In this document: in pieces, positions 38,162 through 46,661 of the stretch
How positions within the stretch are numbered: position 1 is the first letter of the stretch
How the letters are laid out: each line of letters starts with the position of its first letter
Source: DATATB01 sp036268995
Lineage (GTDB): Bacteria > Planctomycetota > Planctomycetia > Pirellulales > PNKZ01
Assembly: GCA_036268995.1 (NCBI GenBank)
Contig: DATATB010000104.1
Coordinates: forward strand, 10,967 to 74,966
Direction of reading: 5' to 3'
Length of the DNA: 64,000 nucleotides
The notes under the pieces: generated by a model
The model's input: the letters and a program-made list of their open reading frames with translations, nothing else
Told to the model about the DNA's origin: nothing
Database searches by the model: none
Program-made: the position numbers and the translations under genes

Positions 38162-41100
38162 TCATTGCCAATCGCCGCTGACGACAAACGCGGCCCACAA
38201 CCGGGGCGGCAGTCGGCCGGAGGTCGCTCGGCGCGGGGCCGGTTCGTCGCCCACGTCGAGCCCGCGCAGCTTGCCCGGCTCCAGCCGGTCGTGCAGGAGC
38301 GCGAGTTGGGCCTGCCGGAACGCGGCCAGCGGCGGCAACTGTTTTTGCCACAGGTTCTGATAAAACTCCGTCATCAACAACCGCGTGGCCTCGTCGTCGA
38401 CCTTCCACAGGCTCGACACGACGCTGCGCGCACCGGCGACTTGAAAGGCGCGTTGCAATCCCAGCGCCCCTTCGCCGCCGGCAATTTGCCCCAAGCCGGT
38501 TTCACAAGCCGACAGCACCACGAGCGGAGCGGCCGAAAGATCCAAGTCGGCGACTTCGGCAGCCGTAACAATTCCGTCGTCCCGGTCCGGTGCGACCGGT
38601 TGGTTCACGCCGGCCAGCACAATGCCCGACAGCAAATCCGGATTCCAGCCGCTGGCCTGCTGAGAGCTTTCGCCCTCCAACGCCAATACGTTGGCCCCCG
38701 CAAGCTGGTTCGGCTTGAAGCGGGCCGGAGCAAAAAAGCCGTGTGTCGCGAGATGCAGGAATCGGGCTTGTGGAGCTTGCCGGCGAAACGCCTCTTCCGT
38801 CGCCGAACCCTGCTCCAACAGCGTCATCGAACCGGACTGAAAACGAGACTGGTAGGCCTTTTGGATCGCGGCCACTTCGGCCTGCGTGCCCGGCAGCGGG
38901 CCGAAGTCGCTTAGCCGGCCGCCACGCGGGGCGGCCAGGCTTTTCGATCCGGCAGCAAGGCCGGGCTTGCCTCCAAAATCGACATTGCCGATCAGCAGCA
39001 TGGCGGGCGACTTGCTCTGCGACGCTGACTTGGCATGCGACGCTGTGGCCGGCTGCGCGACAAGGTGGCTGCCCAGCAACTGCGGCACCGGCACCACGGC
39101 CAAGGCGACGTCCTCGATCAGATAGCTGTCCGGCTCTTTGCCCGGCAGGGCGGCCAGCGGGACGCGGCTCAAGGCGCCGTCGGGCGAGACGAGCACGGTC
39201 TCGATGCCTGCCAAATCCTCGACCAGCGGTTCCCACACCCGCTTGCGCAGCAACCGCGGGGCATCTTGGCCGTCGCCCGACGCGTGGCTGAGCCACACGT
39301 TGCGGCAGTCGTCGATCAACGCATCGAGCCCATCGGCCGGGCCCAGGTCGCGCTGGGCAATCGGGTATCCGCGGCGAATCACAAATGCGGCCAGCCGGCG
39401 CTCGCGCGCGAGCGCACCTTTCGAGCCGGGTGGCATTGTCAGCCGGGTATATTCCAGCACGTCGACCAGAGCCGTTTTTTCCGGCAACAACTGTTTGAGT
39501 TGCTCGACGCTCAGATTCTCCGCGTGCAGTTCCCTGCCAAACTGCCGGTGCTCGCGCGCGATCTGCCGCTCGAGCTCGTCCTTGTGCAGGGCCAGCTTGG
39601 CCATTTGAGTCTGGCGCGGACTGGCATCGGTCCCCTGCTCGCCGTCGAATGTCAGCCGGGCCATTTTCCGGTTGGTGTCGTCCAGATCCTTGAAGAGCGG
39701 GCTCAGCTTGGGGTTGGCGCTGGAGTCGGCCGCCCACTGCGATTCGTGCAGCCGCTGACGGCGTGCCGAAACGGAACCCTTCCATTTCAGCACGTAGGCA
39801 TAGACGTCTTCGGCGGGCAGCGCGGCGCGTGACGACAGCGATAGATACTGATCCAAGTATCCACGGACCATCGTGGCCAGCAGCAATTGCTGCCGCTCGG
39901 ATTGAATGTGCGAGGCGAGTTGCAAGTTGGCCATGGCCAACCGCAGCACTTCGCCCAACTGCCGGGTGGCCTCCGCGGACTGCCCGCGGCGATCGGCCAG
40001 CAATGCGAGATTCGCCAGGCTCAAGATCGTGGTGGGATGCTGCTGGCCGAGGACGGCCTGGCGAATCCGCAGCGCTTCGGTCCAACGCTGCTGGACGCCC
40101 TGGAAATCGCCCTGGCGAAAGTTGATCGTTCCCAGATTGTTGAGCGCGGTCGCGTAGCCCGGGCCCTGCTGATTCTCCGCGCGCCGGATTTGCACGACGC
40201 GCTGGAGCAGCCAGCTCGCCTGCTCCAAATGGCCCTGCCCGGCAAAAACCGCGGCCAGGTTGTTCAATCCAGTCACGTAGTTCAACGGATCTTCTTCGGC
40301 CTCCGGGCGGCTGGCCAGCCACAGCGTTTGCCGCAGCAGTGAACTGGCCTGGGTCGAGTCGTGCTGGGCTTCGCACAGCAGGGCCAGGTTATTGACGTAC
40401 TTGGCCAGCTCGCGCAAGTCGGGCAGCTGCGGGGCCCTGGCGTTGACGAACTTCTGCTCCGGTTCGCGCATGGCCAACGTCATATTGAACTCGCCCATCA
40501 AGGATTCGTAGCGCCCGCCCCGTTCCAGCGGGTCGCGCCCGTCCGCGTTGCTGTCCGCTTCGTTCTGCGGGACGTGCATATTGACCACCTGCCGCAGCAG
40601 CGGCACAGCCCGATCGACGTCGCCCAGGGCCGCATAGAGCACGGCCAGATTGTTGAGGATAGCGGCGTAATCGTCGCCCTCGGCCATGCCAAGGCGCTGG
40701 AGCGTGGCGCGCGCCTGCTCTAGCAGTGGCTCGGCCTGGACGTAATTGGCCACGCCATAAAAGGTCAGCCCCAGATTGTTGGCGCAGCGGGCCGTTTCGG
40801 GATCATCGGTGCCCAGCACGCGCTGGCAGATTGCCAGCTCTTTGACGAAGAGCTGCCGGGCCCGATCAAAATCGCCCGCCAGCCGGCAAGTCTGTGCCAG
40901 TTGGGCCAAGGCGGCAATCGTATCGTCATCATCGTTGCCAAGTAGTTCGCGATTGATCTGATAGCTGGCTTCGAGCTCCGACATTTTCGCGAACTGTGCC
41001 CGATAGGCGCCGGCTAGACTGCGTTCTTTCAGGTTTCTGCGCTGCTCGTCCGAGAGGCGAGCCAGTTGCTGGCAGTGCTGGATTCGGCGCTGCGCGGCCT

Positions 41101-44100
41101 CGGTGCGCCAATGCCTCCGTCCGAAGTGCAAATCCTGGATCTCGACGCGCTGCTTCCAATAGTCTTCGGCGGCCGCGAAGTCGCCTTTGGACTCGCAGGC
41201 TTCCGCCAACCGCGCGAAGTCGGCGGCGATGCGGTTCAGCCGCGTGTGATACACCGGATGGTCGCGGCCGAGCACCCGGCCAGTGATCTCGGCCGCGTGC
41301 AGCGACAGGGCCTGCGATTTCTTTTCGTCGCACAGGGTCCAGTACGCCGCGGCTTTGCCATCCAGGCAATTGGCATAGTACAAATGGTTCTCGCCCAGCG
41401 CGTCCTTCAAGGCAAACAGCGCCCGATCCGATACCCGGATAACCTCGCCCGCCTGCTTTGCGTCCTGATCGGCGCCCAGGCGCAGATCGTTGTCCTTATT
41501 TGGTCGTTGTGCGGCCATTTCCATCACGGCCAGCAGACGCTCGCGGTCGTCGGCGGACAATCGCTGAATGTCCGCGAGCTCGTCGGCGTGGTAGCGGGCA
41601 TCGAGCGCTTGCCAACTGGCCGCGCCGTAGACTTTGGCCCGCACGGTCGCGACCTGCTGCCAATAATTCCGCGATTGCACGAACTCTTTCTGTTCGTAGG
41701 CAAGTTCGGCCATACGCTGCCACGACAGGGCAATCTCCTCGTGGAATTCGCCGTACACCTCGCGCTCGATGGCCAGCATGGCTTCCAGGCTGCGTTGCTC
41801 CGCTTCCGCATCGCCGTCGCTGCGTTGTGCGCGCTGGAGCGCTTCCCACTGATCGCGATCGTTGAGCCGCCGCTGTTGAGCCGGAGTCAAATTCGACGGT
41901 CGCTGAAAGGGCCGGGCCACGCTGTCGGCGTAGGCCGTGATCATGGCGTCGTGTGCAGCCAGGTAGGCCGGGTGATTCTCGCCTTGCGCCTGGCGGCGGA
42001 CCACAAGTGCTTGCACGTAGCTGTTTTGCTCGGCCCGATAGTCCTGCTGCAAGCGCTGGCCGCGGGCCAGGAGTTCCCAGGCTTCGGCCGTGGCCGGCGT
42101 CCATTCGCCCCACGTGGTGCGCCGCAACTGCAAGGCCTGCGCGGCCGCTTCGGCCACTTTTTTCCCGGATTCAGCGAGCTCGGCCGCAGTCGGTCGCCGA
42201 AGATCTCCCTCGGCCCTCTTAGCCGGCTCCAGCAGTTGCCGGGCATGGGCCGCCCAGCGGTCGCCCATTGAAAGTTGCTCGCGCTGAGCCGCCGTGAGCG
42301 TCGGCAGCAACTGCGTGCGATACAGGCCCCACTTGGCGTCGTTGACTCGCGGGTGCTTTTCGCCGTCGACAAGCTTGCGCAGGTCGAGGATCTCTTGCCA
42401 AACCTTTTGGGCCGCAGCCAGGTCGGGTGCCGATGGCTGAGCCGCAGGCAGCTTTTGGAGCACAAAGAGCAGTTCCTTGCGCGCTTCGGTCGTTTGCGAA
42501 TGGGCCGAACCCCAGAGGCTGCTGCGGACTTGCACCAACTCGCGGAACGCGTTGGCCGCTTGCTCGTGCTTGTTCTGGAATTCGCAGACGTTGCCCAAAT
42601 CGGCCAGCGCTGCGGCAAAGGTTGGGTGCGTCGTCCCCAGCAGCGAGCGCAGGCGTTTGACAACGCCAGTGAGCAGCTCTTCGCTCTCGGCATAATCGCT
42701 GCGAAACGACAGCAGCACGGCGAGTTGCTTGCGAGCCCGCGCGGCGTCGAAACTGTCGGCCCCCAACAGTTCTTCGATCTTGCGCACCGCCGGCCGTGCG
42801 AGATCGATCGCGGCGCGGACTTGTTCCTTGTCGCTGATGCTTTTTTCCGTCAGCGGTCGGAGGTCATTTTTGGCCTGCTGGAGGGTGGTCCGGGCGGCTG
42901 GGTCCAGCGCAGCAAGCTTGCGAGCCAACTCGAGCGCCAGCCGCGCGTCGACGGTTTTCCAATGCTCGGGGCCGAGCACCGCCGTGCGGACGGCGAGCGT
43001 TTCTTCGCGCAGCGGCCGGGCAGCGTCGAACTTTGCCTGCTGTTCCAGGTTTTCGGCCCGCTGTTGCAGGGAGGTGATCAGCAATTCGGCCTTATATTGG
43101 GTGTCTTCATGGCCCGCGCCCGAACTCTGGGCGGTGATCTTGTATGCCTGGCGGAGATCATCGGTCGCAGCCTGCACTTTGCCCTGCCCGGCGCGCGCGA
43201 GGCCGCGCCGCATCAGGCTGGTCGCATAGCTGGGATGTTCGCGGCCGTAGATCCGCTCGCAGCCGGCCACTAATTGATCGGCCTGCCGCGCCGCTTCGTC
43301 GCGCTGCCCTTGCCCGATCAGAATGTCGACCAGCCACATCCGCGCCACCTGCGTTTGCTCGTCGTCGTCGGTCAGCAACGTGGTCCGCGTCTTGAGCACT
43401 TCCTTGGCCAGCGGCAATGCCTTGTCGGAATGCTGCTCTTGTACCAGCTTCGCGATCTGTTGTGCTTGGGCATCGGCCGCGGCCAGGCTGGCACGCTGGT
43501 CTGCATTTAGTTTGGATAGCCGCCGGGTGTGTTCCAGTTTCAGTCGGGCGTCGATTGTGCGCCGGCCTTGCTCGCCGTAGACCCGTGCGACGGTCTGCAG
43601 TGCGTCCTCGCGATGCTTGATTGCCGCTGCAAAATCGCCGACCAGCGCGCGCTGGTCGGCTTGCCGGCCGAGCACCCAGGCCAGCTCGATGAGGCTGCTG
43701 TGCGTGTCTGAATCGTGCTCGCCATAGGCGTCGTGGCGAATGCGAGCGGCTTCTTCGAGCGCCGGCACCGCTTGATCGAAATGCCCTACTTCGGCCAGGA
43801 TCACGCCCAGGTTGTGCAATCCTAGTGCAGCCTGCGGATGGGCCGGACCATACTCTTTGCGCCACACCACCAGGGCCTGTCGGAGCAGCGCTTCTGCGCG
43901 GTCGTGCTGGCCCAAATTGCTTAAGACCAGCCCCAGCAAATTGGCCGACGACGCGGCCGGCAGACTATCAGGTCCGAGAACTTCGCGGCGGAGCTTGAGG
44001 GCCTCTTCACCAGTAGCGAGCGCCGCTTGGTTGTCATTCTTGTCGTATGATCGTGAACATTGGCGGTGCAATGCTCGAGCCTTTGACAACTGCTTGAGTT

Positions 44101-45187
44101 GCTCGGCTTTGAGCTTCTCAAGCGGTTCGAGCGTGCGCAGCGCGACGCGCGCATTGGTTACGCGCCAATCGTTGGCCGCGTAAAGTTTTTCGATCGCTTC
44201 GAGAGATTGCTGCCGAACTTTGAGGGCCTGGACCACTTCGTCGGCATCTTCCAACTGGTCAGCCCATGCGGAGAGATCCTGCGACAGCGCGGCGAGGCTG
44301 GCGCGTGTGTTGGCATGTTCGGGGTCCAAAAGCTCGCGACGCAACTCCCATGCTTGGCGATGAGCACCCGCCGCTTTTTCCGGCGAGCCCAATTCGCTCT
44401 GCACATTGCCGATGGCGTGCAGACACGTAGCAATCTGGGGATGCTTGTCACCGAGCGCCCGGCGATACACCTCGACCGCCTGTTCGTAGGCGGTTTGAGC
44501 GTCGGCCGGGCGGCCCAGCTCCGCATTCGCCTGGCCCAGGATCCAGAACGGTTGCCCACAAGCCGCCAGGCTGTCGCCCAGGATTTTGCGGCGAGCTTCG
44601 GCCGCCCGACGTAGCGGCGCTAGAGCCGGCTCGTATTTACGATCGTTGTACAGCAGCATGGCTTGCTGCCAATCGCGATCGGCCTGCCGCAGGTCGTTGC
44701 GCTGGGCCGCGTCGAGTTTTGCGATGCGCTCGACCAGCTTCAACACATCTTTCGATGAGCGGGTCCGCCAATGCTCCTCGCCGAATTGCCGACTGTGCCG
44801 CTCGACGAGTTGCCGCGCCGTTTTTTCGGCATCGGCCGATTGGCCGGCCAGGGCGTACAAGCTGGCCAGCCATTCCCGCGAGCCGTCGGCATCTTCATGC
44901 TCGTCGCCGAGCACCTTGCGCTCGATCTCCAACATTTTTAGCGCAGTGGCGATGGCCTCGTCCAAGCGGCCGAAGGCCGCATGCTGCCGCGTTTCGCGAT
45001 CGTATTGATTTCGCTCGTCGAGCGCCGCCGGTCGGGCCGCTTTACTGGCTGCCGAATCAGGCGCAGTAACGGCTGCCGGCGGACTAGGTGCTTCCTGTGC
45101 TGCGGCCGGCAGCGCGCACCCGATCACGGCCGTCAGGCCCAACAGCAGCTTGCCGCTGCACGCTACGAGACACGCCGCACGGACCAT
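38162..45187 (-). CDS. giant secreted TPR-CHAT protease (about 2341 aa)
   Basis: The ATG at 45187 (GGGGAG upstream) starts a signal peptide (SGKLLLGLTAVIGCALPAAA). About 35 TPR-like repeats fill residues 60 to about 1800, often interrupted by helical linkers such as LKAEQLKQLSKARALHRQ. A coiled coil (about 1890-1960) leads to the CHAT domain, with His about 2149 in HLATHGFF and Cys about 2228 in LSACETGLG, ending in WAAFVVSGDWQ. The repeats resemble kinesin-light-chain TPR, suited to binding peptides. First gene of an operon with the caspase (gap 35 bases) and the coupled membrane protein. Paralogue of 27715. Confidence 0.93.
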   Translation of the reverse strand: MVRAACLVACSGKLLLGLTAVIGCALPAAAQEAPSPPAAVTAPDSAASKAARPAALDERNQYDRETRQHAAFGRLDEAIATALKMLEIERKVLGDEHEDADGSREWLASLYALAGQSADAEKTARQLVERHSRQFGEEHWRTRSSKDVLKLVERIAKLDAAQRNDLRQADRDWQQAMLLYNDRKYEPALAPLRRAAEARRKILGDSLAACGQPFWILGQANAELGRPADAQTAYEQAVEVYRRALGDKHPQIATCLHAIGNVQSELGSPEKAAGAHRQAWELRRELLDPEHANTRASLAALSQDLSAWADQLEDADEVVQALKVRQQSLEAIEKLYAANDWRVTNARVALRTLEPLEKLKAEQLKQLSKARALHRQCSRSYDKNDNQAALATGEEALKLRREVLGPDSLPAASSANLLGLVLSNLGQHDRAEALLRQALVVWRKEYGPAHPQAALGLHNLGVILAEVGHFDQAVPALEEAARIRHDAYGEHDSDTHSSLIELAWVLGRQADQRALVGDFAAAIKHREDALQTVARVYGEQGRRTIDARLKLEHTRRLSKLNADQRASLAAADAQAQQIAKLVQEQHSDKALPLAKEVLKTRTTLLTDDDEQTQVARMWLVDILIGQGQRDEAARQADQLVAGCERIYGREHPSYATSLMRRGLARAGQGKVQAATDDLRQAYKITAQSSGAGHEDTQYKAELLITSLQQRAENLEQQAKFDAARPLREETLAVRTAVLGPEHWKTVDARLALELARKLAALDPAARTTLQQAKNDLRPLTEKSISDKEQVRAAIDLARPAVRKIEELLGADSFDAARARKQLAVLLSFRSDYAESEELLTGVVKRLRSLLGTTHPTFAAALADLGNVCEFQNKHEQAANAFRELVQVRSSLWGSAHSQTTEARKELLFVLQKLPAAQPSAPDLAAAQKVWQEILDLRKLVDGEKHPRVNDAKWGLYRTQLLPTLTAAQREQLSMGDRWAAHARQLLEPAKRAEGDLRRPTAAELAESGKKVAEAAAQALQLRRTTWGEWTPATAEAWELLARGQRLQQDYRAEQNSYVQALVVRRQAQGENHPAYLAAHDAMITAYADSVARPFQRPSNLTPAQQRRLNDRDQWEALQRAQRSDGDAEAEQRSLEAMLAIEREVYGEFHEEIALSWQRMAELAYEQKEFVQSRNYWQQVATVRAKVYGAASWQALDARYHADELADIQRLSADDRERLLAVMEMAAQRPNKDNDLRLGADQDAKQAGEVIRVSDRALFALKDALGENHLYYANCLDGKAAAYWTLCDEKKSQALSLHAAEITGRVLGRDHPVYHTRLNRIAADFARLAEACESKGDFAAAEDYWKQRVEIQDLHFGRRHWRTEAAQRRIQHCQQLARLSDEQRRNLKERSLAGAYRAQFAKMSELEASYQINRELLGNDDDDTIAALAQLAQTCRLAGDFDRARQLFVKELAICQRVLGTDDPETARCANNLGLTFYGVANYVQAEPLLEQARATLQRLGMAEGDDYAAILNNLAVLYAALGDVDRAVPLLRQVVNMHVPQNEADSNADGRDPLERGGRYESLMGEFNMTLAMREPEQKFVNARAPQLPDLRELAKYVNNLALLCEAQHDSTQASSLLRQTLWLASRPEAEEDPLNYVTGLNNLAAVFAGQGHLEQASWLLQRVVQIRRAENQQGPGYATALNNLGTINFRQGDFQGVQQRWTEALRIRQAVLGQQHPTTILSLANLALLADRRGQSAEATRQLGEVLRLAMANLQLASHIQSERQQLLLATMVRGYLDQYLSLSSRAALPAEDVYAYVLKWKGSVSARRQRLHESQWAADSSANPKLSPLFKDLDDTNRKMARLTFDGEQGTDASPRQTQMAKLALHKDELERQIAREHRQFGRELHAENLSVEQLKQLLPEKTALVDVLEYTRLTMPPGSKGALARERRLAAFVIRRGYPIAQRDLGPADGLDALIDDCRNVWLSHASGDGQDAPRLLRKRVWEPLVEDLAGIETVLVSPDGALSRVPLAALPGKEPDSYLIEDVALAVVPVPQLLGSHLVAQPATASHAKSASQSKSPAMLLIGNVDFGGKPGLAAGSKSLAAPRGGRLSDFGPLPGTQAEVAAIQKAYQSRFQSGSMTLLEQGSATEEAFRRQAPQARFLHLATHGFFAPARFKPNQLAGANVLALEGESSQQASGWNPDLLSGIVLAGVNQPVAPDRDDGIVTAAEVADLDLSAAPLVVLSACETGLGQIAGGEGALGLQRAFQVAGARSVVSSLWKVDDEATRLLMTEFYQNLWQKQLPPLAAFRQAQLALLHDRLEPGKLRGLDVGDEPAPRRATSGRLPPRLWAAFVVSGDWQ

Positions 45188-45354
45188 AACCGCGTCTCCC
45201 CGTGTCGCCTTAGGCCCCATTCACGAGCGATTGCCAGCCCATCGGCTGTGGAAAATCGTCCGAGGCCATCTCTTAGCGTAGCGACGTGGGGGGCGGAATC
45301 AAGCAATCGGAGGGGGATTGCCAGGGCCGGCTTGCCATGCGCGGAAAACTCGGC

Positions 45355-46044
45355 CTACGGGCCGCCCAGAGCCGCGCGCTCGGGAGAGGCGAGACCCTGC
45401 TGCAATACTGCCAGCACGGCGGCCATATCACCGCGGAGCAGCGCGGCAGGATCGAGCCAGAGGCCGGGAAAACCGCGGCTTTTCAGAATGCCAGCCGAGT
45501 CGGCTGCGAGCCGCACGTAGGCGTCTGCATCAAGCACAAACCAATCGAGTTCCCCCTCCAGCACGCGCCAGACGAGATACTCGTGCACCGCATGACGGCG
45601 GTAGAGCGCCAGCTTGGAGTGCAAATCGCGGCTGGCGCTGGAGAGCGCAACTTCGGCCACCAGCTCCGGCGCGCCTTCCAGGAATTGGTCTTCGCCGGCG
45701 ATTTGCGACTGGCCACCGGTCGCCAGCCGCAGCAGGGCATCTGGCTGCACCTCGTTGAACGCGTCCAGGCGGACGGTGGCATTGTCCGCGCATTCAATGC
45801 GAGGAGTACTGGCCGCGTATACGCCCAGCCAAGCCATCAATTTGGCATGTGACTGCGCGTGAGCTTTTGAAACTGGAGATCCCACGTAGACCACCCCATC
45901 AATCAGCTCGGCCTTTTTCAGGCCGGGCATGGCCTGGTAGCGACGCTCGAATTCGTCGCGCCCGAGACAGTCGCCCGACTCCAGCGGCGGGATCAAGGCC
46001 AGCGTCGGCTGCGTCGGGGCATGAAATTGCGACTGAGTGGACAT
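45355..46044 (-). CDS. Uma2 family endonuclease-like protein (229 aa)
   Basis: Uma2 (DUF820) landmarks are clear: CLGRDEFERRYQAMPG, KKAELIDGVVYVGSPVS, DNATVRLDAFNEVQPDALLR (the conserved Asp), LVAEVALSSASRDLHSKLAL (Glu and Lys of a PD-(D/E)XK-like site) and VHEYLVWRVLE. The family is of PD-(D/E)XK nuclease type, mostly uncharacterised and abundant in cyanobacteria and planctomycetes. No partner is evident. Confidence 0.92.
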   Translation of the reverse strand: MSTQSQFHAPTQPTLALIPPLESGDCLGRDEFERRYQAMPGLKKAELIDGVVYVGSPVSKAHAQSHAKLMAWLGVYAASTPRIECADNATVRLDAFNEVQPDALLRLATGGQSQIAGEDQFLEGAPELVAEVALSSASRDLHSKLALYRRHAVHEYLVWRVLEGELDWFVLDADAYVRLAADSAGILKSRGFPGLWLDPAALLRGDMAAVLAVLQQGLASPERAALGGP

Positions 46045-46154
46045 GGAACGTGGCCGCGGCCTGACAGTCGCGGAAGCCTTTTGCGTAATCGGGCCGCCGC
46101 AGGCCGGCGAGCCCCAATATCCAGCTTATCACTGCCGCGTGCGGATGGGAATGC

Positions 46155-46577
46155 TCAGGCTTCGAGCGTCAGCCGCTCGTGGGCCTCGACCGGCTCGGAC
46201 GATTGTGCCAAGGCTTGGCACACCTGACGCCAAGTCTCCCGCTCCATTTCGAGTACGCGCGCTACGTCGGCCAGCTTGCGCGGATCGTGATCTTGCGTGG
46301 CCGCCACCAGCGAACGATACATGAACATATAGACGCTGGCGACGCGTCCGACCAGGTCGGGCATGGTTTCCCGACGCAAGCCCGAAAGCAGCTCAACGAC
46401 GATCTGCTGGCAGCGTCGGAGGGCATTGTTCCCCGCTCGCTGGTCATCTGCGGCCCAATGCTGCTCGGCGAGCCTGACCATGCGGAGGGCGGCCTCGATG
46501 AGCATCAGTTGCAGTTTTTGCGGCGGGGCAGCCAGGACTTCGCCCGCCAGATATGTCTCGCCAGCGCGAGGAGCCAT
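46155..46577 (-). CDS. fliS: flagellar export chaperone FliS
   Basis: The product is a four-helix bundle of 140 aa with YLAGEVLAAPPQKLQLMLIEAAL and MFMYRSLVAATQDHDPRKLADVARVL, the FliS core. FliS binds the disordered C-terminus of flagellin in the cytoplasm and hands it to the export gate. AAGGAGGG precedes the ATG. Last gene of the filament block, directly after fliD. Confidence 0.9.
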   Translation of the reverse strand: MAPRAGETYLAGEVLAAPPQKLQLMLIEAALRMVRLAEQHWAADDQRAGNNALRRCQQIVVELLSGLRRETMPDLVGRVASVYMFMYRSLVAATQDHDPRKLADVARVLEMERETWRQVCQALAQSSEPVEAHERLTLEA

Positions 46578-46661
46578 TCGTTCGCCCTCCTTGATGTAAC
46601 GTCGTTGCTGATGCCCACAAAATCAGGCCGCGGCCGGACCGAAGTCGGCCGGTACAGTGGA

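Noticed and set aside
38502..40376. 624-codon frame in another phase of the giant CHAT gene
   Set aside because: Arg/Pro/Ala-rich shadow of a gene with complete domain assignment in the correct phase.
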